This document shows positions 29,731 to 39,000 of a DNA stretch of 64,000 nt, one piece after another. This DNA comes from Pseudomonas fluorescens. GTDB taxonomy: Bacteria; Pseudomonadota; Gammaproteobacteria; Pseudomonadales; Pseudomonadaceae. The notes beneath the pieces were generated by a model. That model was not told the origin of the DNA, searched no databases, and saw nothing but the letters and a program-made list of their open reading frames with translations. The DNA lies in assembly GCF_902497625.1 (NCBI RefSeq), contig NZ_CABVGX010000020.1, positions 1-64,000 on the forward strand, read 5' to 3'. The position numbers and the translations under genes were made by a program. How positions within the stretch are numbered: the stretch's first letter is position 1; each line of letters begins with the position of its first letter.

Positions 29731-30587
29731 GAGTGACGCCAACCGCCGAGTTCATGCTCGAACCAGTACTCGAGCCCAACAAGGATGCCGGCAGCAGCCG
29801 CGATGCTATCGGACTCGGCCAGCGCGCTGGCAAGGGTCTGGATACCCGCCACGGTACGATCCTGACGCTGGAAGACATCAGTGTCAGCTTCGACGGTTTT
29901 CGTGCGCTGAACAATCTGAACCTGTACATCGGTGTCGGCGAGCTGCGCTGCATCATCGGCCCCAACGGCGCAGGCAAGACCACGCTGATGGACGTGATCA
30001 CCGGCAAGACCCGTCCCAGCCATGGCAAAGCCTGGTTCGGCGAAACCCTCGACCTGACGCAGATGAGCGAAGTGCAGATCGCCCAGGCCGGTATCGGGCG
30101 CAAGTTTCAGAAGCCGACCGTGTTCGAGGCGCTCAGCGTGTTTGAAAATCTGGAGCTCGCGCAAAAGACCGACAAATCAGTGTGGGCCAGCCTGCGTGCG
30201 CGGTTGAGTGGCGAACAGAAAGATCGAATCGCCGAGGTGCTGGATACGATTCGCCTGAGCACTTCGGTCAATCGTCCGGCAGGCTTGTTATCGCATGGTC
30301 AAAAGCAGTTTCTGGAGATCGGCATGCTGCTGATGCAAGACCCGCAATTGCTGCTGCTCGATGAGCCGGTGGCAGGCATGACCGATGCGGAAACCGAATT
30401 CACCGCCGAGCTGTTCAAACGTCTGGCCGGGAAACACTCGTTGATGGTGGTGGAACATGACATGGGCTTCGTCGGCTCGATCGCCGACCACGTCACCGTG
30501 TTGCACCAGGGCAGCGTGCTGGCCGAAGGATCGCTGGAGCAAGTGCAGGAGAACGAGCGGGTGATCGAGGTTTATCTCGGTCGTTAG
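29727..30587 (+). CDS. urtD: Urea ABC transporter ATPase UrtD
   Basis: LivG-type ATP-binding subunit of 286 residues. Walker A is GPNGAGKTT (near 78-86), the signature is LSHGQKQFLEIG (near 190) and Walker B is LLLLDEPVAGM. The first 45 residues form a low-complexity extension before LTLEDISVSFDGFRAL, common in UrtD of pseudomonads. The start at 29727 overlaps urtC (ATGA). A 44-bp perfect palindrome separates it from urtE. Confidence 0.94.
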   Translation: MRVTPTAEFMLEPVLEPNKDAGSSRDAIGLGQRAGKGLDTRHGTILTLEDISVSFDGFRALNNLNLYIGVGELRCIIGPNGAGKTTLMDVITGKTRPSHGKAWFGETLDLTQMSEVQIAQAGIGRKFQKPTVFEALSVFENLELAQKTDKSVWASLRARLSGEQKDRIAEVLDTIRLSTSVNRPAGLLSHGQKQFLEIGMLLMQDPQLLLLDEPVAGMTDAETEFTAELFKRLAGKHSLMVVEHDMGFVGSIADHVTVLHQGSVLAEGSLEQVQENERVIEVYLGR

Positions 30588-30615
30588 CCGAATAATTGTG
30601 ATCCCTGCTCTTCCC

Positions 30616-30720
30616 TGTAGGAGCTGTCGAGTGAAACGAGGCTGCGATCTTTTGATCTTCGCCAGGCACATTCTGAAAGATCAAAAGATCGCAGCCTCGT
30701 TTCACTCGACAGCTCCTACA
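30616..30720. repeat. 44-bp perfect inverted repeat between urtD and urtE
   Basis: 30616-30659 and 30677-30720 are exact inverted copies of 44 bases with a 17-base loop. The outer part starts TGTAGGAGCTGTCGAGTGAA, the same family as the repeat at 42606-42702. It lies inside an operon and, if transcribed, would form a very stable stem before the urtE ribosome-binding site. Confidence 0.9.
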
Positions 30721-30770
30721 AGAGATTGGGGGAGGTCAAGCAGGCGATTTGGAACAGAAGGAACTTGAAC

Positions 30771-31469
30771 ATGCTGCAAGTTGACAAACTGCACCAGTAC
30801 TACGGCGGTAGCCACATCCTGCGCGGCCTGACGTTTGAAGCGAAGGTCGGCGAAGTCACGTGCCTGCTCGGGCGCAACGGCGTGGGCAAAACCACCCTGC
30901 TCAAATGCCTGATGGGTTTGCTGCCCGCCAAAGAAGGCGCGGTGAATTGGGAAGGCAAGCCGATCACCATGTTCAAGCCGCATCAGCGGGTACACGCGGG
31001 CATTGCCTATGTGCCTCAGGGCCGGGAGATCTTCGGGCGTCTGACCGTCGAGGAGAATCTGCTGATGGGCCTGTCGCGGTTTCCCGGATCCGAAGCCAAG
31101 GAAGTGCCGGCATTCATCTACGAGCTGTTCCCGGTGTTGCTGCAAATGAAGCAGCGACGCGGAGGTGATTTGTCCGGTGGCCAGCAGCAGCAACTGGCGA
31201 TCGGACGGGCACTGGCCAGTCGGCCACGCCTGCTGATTCTCGACGAGCCCACCGAAGGCATTCAGCCGTCAGTGATCAAGGAAATCGGCGCGGTGATCAA
31301 AAAACTCGCAGCGCGCGGCGATATGGCCATTTTGCTGGTAGAACAGTTCTACGATTTTGCCGCCGAACTGGCCGATCAATACCTGGTGATGTCCCGAGGT
31401 GAAATCGTTCAGCAGGGTCGCGGTGAAAACATGGAAGCCGAAGGTGTGCGCGGCCTGGTCACGATCTAA
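30771..31469 (+). CDS. urtE: Urea ABC transporter ATPase UrtE
   Basis: LivF-type ATP-binding subunit of 232 residues. Walker A is GRNGVGKTTLLK (near 36-47), the signature is LSGGQQQQLAIGRAL (near 136) and Walker B is LLILDEPTEGIQPS. The ATG at 30771 (MLQVDKLHQYYGGS) has AAGGAA 8 bases upstream; an in-frame ATG at 30726 would start at the edge of the palindrome. ureD follows 18 bases later, joining transport and hydrolysis genes. Confidence 0.95.
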   Translation: MLQVDKLHQYYGGSHILRGLTFEAKVGEVTCLLGRNGVGKTTLLKCLMGLLPAKEGAVNWEGKPITMFKPHQRVHAGIAYVPQGREIFGRLTVEENLLMGLSRFPGSEAKEVPAFIYELFPVLLQMKQRRGGDLSGGQQQQLAIGRALASRPRLLILDEPTEGIQPSVIKEIGAVIKKLAARGDMAILLVEQFYDFAAELADQYLVMSRGEIVQQGRGENMEAEGVRGLVTI

Positions 31470-31487
31470 TTCAGCAGCACGGAAATC

Positions 31488-32327
31488 ATGAACTTACCCG
31501 TCTCACCTGCCCTGTTCACACCCAGCTGGCACGCCGAACTGGAGCTCGGCTACGCCCGCTTTGGTGACAGCACGCGCCCGGTCCTGCGTCGGCATCAAGG
31601 CCCGTTGCGCGTGCAGAAACATCTGTATGCCGAAGGACCGCAAGTCTGCCAGCACATCATCGTCCACCCGCCTGGCGGCATTGCCGGCGGCGATCGGCTG
31701 GACATCTCAGCGCACGTCGGCGCCGATGCCTGGGCACAAATTACCAGCCCCGGCGCGGCCAAGTGGTATCGCGCGGCCGGGCCTGCTTATCAGCAACTCG
31801 TCCTCAAGGTTGCCGCAGGTGCGACCCTGGAATGGCTGCCACAGGAAACCATTATTTTTAGCGCCGCACAGGCTGAACTGACCACGAACATCGAGCTTGA
31901 AGGCGACGCTCGTCTGTTCTACTGGGACGTGGTGGCACTGGGTCGTCCGGCCAGTGGTGAGCGGTTCGATCGCGGGCATTTCCAGGCGCAACTGCAGATC
32001 CGCCGCGATGGCCAGTTGCTCTGGCACGAACGTCAGCGCATTGTCGGGGCTGACGGCCTGCTCGATTCGCCAATCGGACTGGATGGTCAACCGGTGTTTG
32101 CGACGTTGCTGGTCACGGGGGAGGTTGACGCCGGATTACTGGAGCAATGCCGCTCGCTGACCCATGATGTGCGCGGCGATCTGACCCAGTTGCCAGGCTT
32201 GCTCGTCGCCCGTTGCCTGGCCAGTGAAGCGCTGTTGGCGCGCGGCTGGCTGATTGATGTGTGGCGTTTGCTCCGGCCTGCGTTACTCGGCCGGGAGGCC
32301 GTACTCCCAAGAATATGGAGCACCTGA
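31488..32327 (+). CDS. ureD: Urease accessory protein UreD
   Basis: A 279-residue assembly factor that binds apo-urease and, with UreF and UreG, takes part in nickel delivery and lysine carbamylation. Recognised by [18 protein letters not shown] near residues 62-79, the [10 protein letters not shown] segment and [11 protein letters not shown] near 120. It follows urtE closely and is separated from ureA by a REP pair. Confidence 0.94.
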   Translation: MNLPVSPALFTPSWHAELELGYARFGDSTRPVLRRHQGPLRVQKHLYAEGPQVCQHIIVHPPGGIAGGDRLDISAHVGADAWAQITSPGAAKWYRAAGPAYQQLVLKVAAGATLEWLPQETIIFSAAQAELTTNIELEGDARLFYWDVVALGRPASGERFDRGHFQAQLQIRRDGQLLWHERQRIVGADGLLDSPIGLDGQPVFATLLVTGEVDAGLLEQCRSLTHDVRGDLTQLPGLLVARCLASEALLARGWLIDVWRLLRPALLGREAVLPRIWST

Positions 32328-32336
32328 GCACATACC

Positions 32337-32434
32337 CCCCTGTAGGAGTGAGCCTGCTCGCGATGGCATCGGCACACACCATATTGAAGTCGCCTGATTG
32401 ACCGCCATCGCGAGCAGGCTCACTCCCACAGGGG
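32337..32434. repeat. REP-type inverted pair between ureD and ureA
   Basis: 32337-32367 pairs with 32404-32434 at 30 of 31 positions. The core TGAGCCTGCTCGCGA is shared with the pair at 27037-27123. Confidence 0.85.
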
Positions 32435-32488
32435 TGACGTATTTCAGATCTGAATACCTTTTTTAACTGCCGAATATGGATTCCAACG

Positions 32489-32791
32489 ATGGACCTGACC
32501 CCACGCGAAAAAGACAAGCTGCTGATCTTCACCGCCGGCCTCGTTGCCGAGCGGCGTTTGGCCCGCGGCGTGAAACTCAATTATCCGGAAGCGATGGCGT
32601 ACATCTCCGCAGCGCTGCTTGAAGGCGCTCGCGACGGGCAGACCGTCGCCCAACTGATGCACTTGGGCACTACCCTGCTTAGCCGCGAGCAAGTGATGCA
32701 AGGCATTGCGGAAATGATCCCGGAGATTCAGGTCGAGGCGACTTTCCCCGACGGCACCAAGCTGGTCACCGTTCACCAACCGATCGCCTGA
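32489..32791 (+). CDS. ureA: Urease gamma subunit
   Basis: A 100-residue urease structural subunit of normal size. Recognised by [20 protein letters not shown] at the start, [11 protein letters not shown] near residues 30-40 and the C-terminal [12 protein letters not shown]. It packs with UreB and UreC in the cytoplasmic urease. Separated from ureB by two acetyltransferase genes, an order also known from P. aeruginosa for at least the first of them. Confidence 0.97.
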   Translation: MDLTPREKDKLLIFTAGLVAERRLARGVKLNYPEAMAYISAALLEGARDGQTVAQLMHLGTTLLSREQVMQGIAEMIPEIQVEATFPDGTKLVTVHQPIA

Positions 32792-32800
32792 GGCCGCGCC

Positions 32801-33334
32801 ATGACTCACTCCATTCGCGATGCGCTGCCCGCCGACCTGCCGGCGATCCGCGACATCTACAACGACGCCGTGCTCAACACCACGGCCATCTGGAACGAAC
32901 AGGCGGTGGACCTGGGCAACCGTCAGGCCTGGTTCGGTGCAAGGCAGGCGCAAGGTTATCCGATTCTGGTGATCACCGACGGTGATCACAGCGTGTTGGG
33001 CTACGCTTCATTCGGTGACTGGCGGCCCTTCGAGGGCTTCCGTCACACCGTCGAACACTCGATATACGTGCGCAGCGATCAGCGCGGCAATGGCCTCGGT
33101 CCATTGCTGATGAGCGCGCTGATCGAGCGTGCCAAAAGCTGCGACAAACATGTGATGGTCGCGGCCATCGAAAGCGGCAATGCCGCCTCCATTCGTTTGC
33201 ATCAACGCGCCGGTTTTGTCATCACGGGGCAGATGCCTCAGGTGGGCACCAAGTTCGGTCGCTGGCTGGACCTGACTTTCATGCAGCTGACCCTCGATCC
33301 TGGCGCCGAATCCCCGCCCGCCAGCAAGGAGTAA
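32801..33334 (+). CDS. GNAT N-acetyltransferase, phosphinothricin/MSX type
   Basis: A 177-residue acetyltransferase. The N terminus SIRDALPADLPAIRDIYNDAV, read in parts, with WNEQAVDL and the acetyl-CoA loop DQRGNGLG (near residues 90-97) fit the phosphinothricin acetyltransferase group. The homologue between ureA and ureB in P. aeruginosa (PA4866) acetylates methionine sulfoximine and related analogues, from memory. A role in protecting glutamine synthetase, the enzyme that takes up ammonia from urea, would suit the location. It starts 10 bases after ureA. Confidence 0.88.
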   Translation: MTHSIRDALPADLPAIRDIYNDAVLNTTAIWNEQAVDLGNRQAWFGARQAQGYPILVITDGDHSVLGYASFGDWRPFEGFRHTVEHSIYVRSDQRGNGLGPLLMSALIERAKSCDKHVMVAAIESGNAASIRLHQRAGFVITGQMPQVGTKFGRWLDLTFMQLTLDPGAESPPASKE

Positions 33335-33873
<539 letters not shown>

Positions 33874-33874
<1 letters not shown>

Positions 33875-34179
33875 TGATTCCCGGCGAATACCGCATCCAG
33901 CCCGGCGACATTGAACTCAACACGGGTCGCCGAACGATAAGCCTGAAAGTGGCCAACAGTGGCGACCGGCCGATCCAGGTCGGCTCGCATTATCATTTTT
34001 TCGAAACCAACGACGCCTTGACCTTCGACCGCGCAGCCAGCCGCGGCATGCGCCTCAACATCCCCGCCGGCACCGCGGTGCGTTTCGAGCCGGGGCAGAG
34101 TCGGGAAGTCGAGCTTGTCGACCTGGCGGGATTGCGCCGGGTGTTCGGGTTTGCCGGCAGGATCATGGGCGACCTCTAA
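33874..34179 (+). CDS. ureB: Urease beta subunit
   Basis: A 101-residue urease structural subunit of normal length. [19 protein letters not shown] at the start and [14 protein letters not shown] near residues 37-50 are invariant features. The ATG at 33874 overlaps the preceding stop; an in-frame upstream start inside the acetyltransferase gene is discarded. ureC follows after a 138-base gap with a REP pair. Confidence 0.97.
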
Positions 34180-34203
34180 GCAACACGGTGTCTGTTCTGG
34201 CCC

Positions 34204-34267
34204 ATCGCGAGCAGGCTCGCTCCCACAGGGGAATGCGATCAACTGTGGGAGCGAGCCTGCTCGCGAT
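34204..34267. repeat. REP-type inverted pair between ureB and ureC
   Basis: ATCGCGAGCAGGCTCGCTCC and four more bases (34204-34227) pair perfectly with 34244-34267 (24 bp) around a 16-base loop. Confidence 0.85.
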
Positions 34268-34317
34268 AGTGAGCGCAGCGAACGATTTCAAATTCAATTG
34301 AATCTCAAGGCGAACGA

Positions 34318-36018
34318 ATGAAGATTTCCCGTCAAGCCTACGCCGATATGTTCGGCCCCACCGTCGGTGACAAGGTCCGCCTGGCCGACACCGAGCTGTG
34401 GATCGAAGTCGAAAAAGACTTCACCACCTACGGCGAAGAAGTGAAATTCGGCGGCGGCAAAGTCATCCGTGACGGCCAGGGCCAAAGCCAATTATTGGCC
34501 GCAGAAGTGGTCGACACGGTGATCACCAACGCGCTGATCATCGACCACTGGGGCATCGTCAAAGCCGATGTCGGCCTCAAGGACGGCCGCGTTGCGGGGA
34601 TCGGCAAGGCCGGCAACCCGGACGTGCAGCCAAACGTCACCATCGCCATCGGCGCCAGTACCGAAGTCATCGCTGGTGAAGGCATGATCCTTACCGCCGG
34701 CGGCATCGACACGCACATTCACTTCATCTGCCCGCAGCAGATCGAAGAAGCGCTGATGAGCGGCGTCACCACCATGATCGGCGGCGGCACCGGCCCGGCT
34801 ACCGGCACCAACGCGACCACGTGCACCTCGGGCCCGTGGCACCTGGCGCGCATGCTGCAGGCCGCCGATGCATTCCCGATGAACATCGGTCTCACCGGCA
34901 AGGGCAACGCCAGCCTGCCGGAACCATTGATCGAACAGGTCAAGGCCGGCGCCATTGGCCTCAAGCTCCATGAAGACTGGGGCACCACCCCGGCCAGTAT
35001 TGATAACTGCCTGAGTGTCGCCGATCAGTACGATGTGCAGGTGGCGATCCACACCGACACCCTGAACGAATCCGGTTTCGTCGAAACCACCCTCGCCGCC
35101 TTCAAGGTCCGCACCATCCACACCTATCACACTGAGGGCGCGGGCGGTGGTCATGCCCCGGACATCATCAAGGCCTGCGGTTTGCCCAATGTGCTGCCAA
35201 GTTCGACCAATCCGACGCGACCGTTCACCCGTAACACCATCGACGAACACCTCGACATGCTGATGGTCTGCCACCACCTCGACCCGAGCATTGCCGAAGA
35301 CGTCGCCTTCGCCGAAAGCCGCATCCGCCGCGAAACGATCGCCGCCGAGGACATCCTGCACGACCTCGGCGCGTTCTCCATGATCAGCTCCGACAGCCAG
35401 GCCATGGGCCGCGTCGGCGAAGTCATCACGCGCACCTGGCAGACCGCCGACAAGATGAAAAAGCAGCGTGGTCCTTTGCCTGCAGACGGTGAAGGCAACG
35501 ACAATTTCCGCGCCAAACGCTACATCGCCAAGTACACGATCAACCCGGCCATCACCCACGGCATCAGCCATGAAGTCGGCTCCGTGGAAGTGGGCAAATG
35601 GGCCGATCTGGTGCTCTGGCGCCCAGCGTTTTTCGGGGTCAAACCGACGCTGATTCTCAAAGGCGGCGCCATTGCCGCCAGCTTGATGGGCGACGCCAAT
35701 GCCTCGATCCCCACCCCGCAACCGGTACATTACCGCCCGATGTTCGCCAGTTACGGCGGTTCGCTGCATGCCACCAGCCTGACGTTTATCAGTCAGGCGG
35801 CGCACGACGCGGGCTTGCCGGAAACGTTGGGCCTGAAGAAGAAAATCGCCGTGGTCAAGGGGTGTCGCGACGTCCAGAAAACCGACCTGATTCACAACGA
35901 TTATTTACCGAACATCGACGTCGATCCACAAACCTATCAAGTGAAGGCCGATGGGGTTCTGTTGTGGTGCGAACCCGCTGAAACCTTACCCATGGCCCAG
36001 CGATATTTCCTGTTCTGA
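34318..36018 (+). CDS. ureC: Urease alpha subunit (catalytic)
   Basis: The 566-residue catalytic subunit, which hydrolyses urea to ammonia and carbamate at a two-nickel site. Nickel ligands are visible: THIHF near residue 134, the carbamylated Lys216 in GLKLHEDWG, and [10 protein letters not shown] and [15 protein letters not shown] for the next histidines. MVCHHLD near 317-323 is the mobile flap with the catalytic histidine. All key residues are present and the length is normal. Assembly factors ureE, ureF and ureG lie 19 kb downstream. Confidence 0.98.
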   Translation: MKISRQAYADMFGPTVGDKVRLADTELWIEVEKDFTTYGEEVKFGGGKVIRDGQGQSQLLAAEVVDTVITNALIIDHWGIVKADVGLKDGRVAGIGKAGNPDVQPNVTIAIGASTEVIAGEGMILTAGGIDTHIHFICPQQIEEALMSGVTTMIGGGTGPATGTNATTCTSGPWHLARMLQAADAFPMNIGLTGKGNASLPEPLIEQVKAGAIGLKLHEDWGTTPASIDNCLSVADQYDVQVAIHTDTLNESGFVETTLAAFKVRTIHTYHTEGAGGGHAPDIIKACGLPNVLPSSTNPTRPFTRNTIDEHLDMLMVCHHLDPSIAEDVAFAESRIRRETIAAEDILHDLGAFSMISSDSQAMGRVGEVITRTWQTADKMKKQRGPLPADGEGNDNFRAKRYIAKYTINPAITHGISHEVGSVEVGKWADLVLWRPAFFGVKPTLILKGGAIAASLMGDANASIPTPQPVHYRPMFASYGGSLHATSLTFISQAAHDAGLPETLGLKKKIAVVKGCRDVQKTDLIHNDYLPNIDVDPQTYQVKADGVLLWCEPAETLPMAQRYFLF

Positions 36019-36038
36019 GTGCGGCACTTCAACACAAA

Positions 36039-36064
36039 CCCCGAATGCAACGTTGCATTCGGGG
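36039..36064. terminator. Bidirectional hairpin between ureC and the NEL effector gene
   Basis: CCCCGAATGCAA and TTGCATTCGGGG form a perfect 12-bp stem with a 2-base loop, placed between two converging genes. On the minus strand it is followed by a T-rich stretch. Confidence 0.75.
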
Positions 36065-36079
36065 CTCGTCAGCGACCTC

Positions 36080-39000
36080 TCAGCGGGCGGGCTGCAGGTT
36101 CAAGGGGGGTTCCGTCCTGCGTAACTTGGCACGCTCGATGGCCTGCTCCGTCACCACTCTCTTGAGATTCTCGATCGCGTTGAACTGTGCGAGCTCGTCC
36201 TCATCCTGCATCATATCTTTGAGGTTCTGGATTTCATCGGCATAGGTCTTTTCCAGGTAGTTTTGCCAAAAAGGCTGTTCGAGAATCCGCTCGACCAGCA
36301 AGTTGCCTTTCTCCAGCTCCAGCACCCTGACGCGCGCGGCTTCGATGACCGTCGCGTTTATCTTGCGATCAGCGAACGCCCTGAACAGCATCCCGCGCGA
36401 TTGCCAAGGCAAGTCCAGCGGCTCGGCCAGTTCCGTCATGAACGCCAGGTGGTCCTCGACCTCGTCGATTGTTCCGGTGACGCTGCCGGCGGGGCCCACA
36501 ACCCGGAATCGCTCGCCGTTGCGCAAGCGTTCGGCAACATGACCGCGGGCTATCGCACCGATTTCATTCAGCCGAGACTTGCCCCTCGCCAGCTCCACCA
36601 TCTCGGCCTCGACAAGAGCAGGATTTTCCAACGCGTAAGCCTCATGGACCAGCACCTGCACGCCCAGCGCATTGAACAGCTCAGTGCCTCCATCCGAGCA
36701 AGCGGTGGGTAAAGCTGCCTGATTGAAGATGAGCTCGCGCAACGCGGTATCTTCATGCATGGCCTCAAGCATTCTCCAGACCTTCTCGGTCAGTTCGGTG
36801 CGGTAAGTCAGCTCCGGATTTGAGAAGTCAGCCGACTGGGTGAGCCTGCGTATTTCATTGAAAAACGGTTCGGAACCGAATTCGTCTTCCACTTCATCCC
36901 AAATGATCAGCCTGTCCATGAACACTGACTCTGACATGCCCTGGCTCCAGTTGATGCTGTCCTGTATTCCCAGCGAAGGATAAGGACGCTCCGGATCAAG
37001 GCCAACGGATTCCGTGTACTGCTTGAGTCGCTCCAGAACGTCGGCGGGCATCCACTCAGGTTCTCGACTGACGATGGTACGCGCCAGTAATTCTGCGCGA
37101 AACGAGCCGGGAGCGACCTCGGGAATGATGACCAGAGGGTTGCGTCGCAGATTCAGATGAATGTGCCGAGGGCGAGGGGTTGCGAACAGGCCGGTGGGCC
37201 AGCGGTCAATTCCGGTCGACTCGAGGTTGATCAGTTCCAGGTTGGGCATTTGACTGATATCCGGCACCAGCCCCAGCGGATTGCCCTGCAGGCTCAACGC
37301 CTCGAGCCTGGTCAGGCTGCGCAGGCGCGCCACCGCCTGCGGCGTCAGCGCAATCTGGTTATTGTCCAGCAGCAGTTGCTCCAGCTGGCGCAAATTGCCA
37401 ATCACCGGAGGCAAGCGGGTCAATACGTTTTCCCCCAAGTCAAGCGAGCGCAGCCCGCGAAACAATTCGACAAACTGACCCTGGCTGCTGAGCACGTTGG
37501 CGTTACGCATGCTCAGACTGGTGACGTGATCGAAATTCGCGGTCAGCGTGGGGAAATTTGCAAGATGCCGGCTCATCGGGAAACCGCTCAAATCCAGCAG
37601 CTGCAGGCGAATGACGCCTGGTACCGACGGACCCAACGGGCCTGTGCGCTGCCAGCATTGCCTGAGCGCCTTGTAGAGTCTGTCTCGCGATGTCCACTCG
37701 GCGACGCCGGCAGGACTGAAGCGCTGGGCTACGGTCGGCGAATTCATCCAGCGCTGCAGCGTGGTGTTCATCTGGTTGAACTCGGCTTCCAGCTCGCTGA
37801 TGCGCAGCGGCGCCGCATCGCCCAGGCCACGATACACGGTAGCGATCTGTTCATTGGAAAACTCCGGGTACAGCGAACGCAGACGTCGCTGCAAGGTCGG
37901 CCGGTCAGCCAGTCGACGATAGCCCTGCATGCCGCCCAGAAGCCGCATCGTTTCAGGGTCATAAGCCGGCTTGCGATTGGGGTGTTCATGGAGGATTGAT
38001 GCGAATTGTTCGTGGTCGAGCGGCGTTCGTTGCAGGTCACTTCTGAGCCGCGCCCCTTCAAAAATGTCATAGCCCAAGGCCCTGCGTTCCTGGTCCGGCA
38101 GCGCGCGCAACAGCGATGCGAAGAAATCGTCGGAACCGTGCAGGTGCTGGTTGTCTTCATCGCGTGCCAAGTACGTGCCCTCCTCTTCGAGAATCAATAC
38201 CTTGCGCAAAGACGCATCTTGCGGGCCGACGCTGGCATTCAGTTTGCCGTCGTAGGAATACTCTCGAATTTCTATGCGGATATCGTCTGACCACCCAGCC
38301 AGGTTGGCCAACGACGCAAGCTCCAGTCTGCGCGTATCGTTATTCGCCAGTTCGTCGAGATAGAGACCTTCATAGGCGCGGCTCAGGCGTACGCGCTGTT
38401 GCGCTGTGCGCGCCTGTTCGCGCAAGCGCAACGGCACGGACTGCTTCTCGGCGAGGTGCCTCAAGTCTTCGGGGCGAGCCTGCTGCAGTAAACGCTCAGC
38501 GACGCTGTTGGGCAGGTCTGGATAAGCGTCGGAAAGCAACTGCACATTGCTCCCGCCGGCGACCTCGTGTTGCTTGTACAACGACTCGAACAGTTGTTTG
38601 CGTTTTTTCGTCGCCGCGTTGGCGAGGGTTTCCTTCAACGCCTGAACACGCACATCTTTTTGACTGGATATCGCGTGACCCAGCAACTCATGGATTTCCT
38701 GCTCGGAGAGCGTTGCGATTGTTTGCTGCGGCAGTTGCCCGTCCCGCAATTCTGCGCGAGTCAGGCGGATCCGGTTCGCGAGCGCTGCATCACTGTTGCC
38801 TATGAGCACCGAAGGCCCGGTCAACTGCGTGCCCTCATAAATCTCCACCGATCTCAGTTCCGGCCAGTGCGGCAACTCGGTCATCAAGCCTGCGATGTCC
38901 TCGACCAATGCTTCGCTGACCTGATCCAGCAAAATTTGCTCAGCGGCGAGCCCCGCTTCGGCATACAACCCGAAACGCTTGAGCGTATCGGTCAGCATGA

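Noticed and set aside
34492..35895. 467-residue open frame antisense to ureC
   Set aside because: Shadow of the urease gene caused by high third-position GC; no ribosome-binding site and His/Asp/Gly-biased composition.
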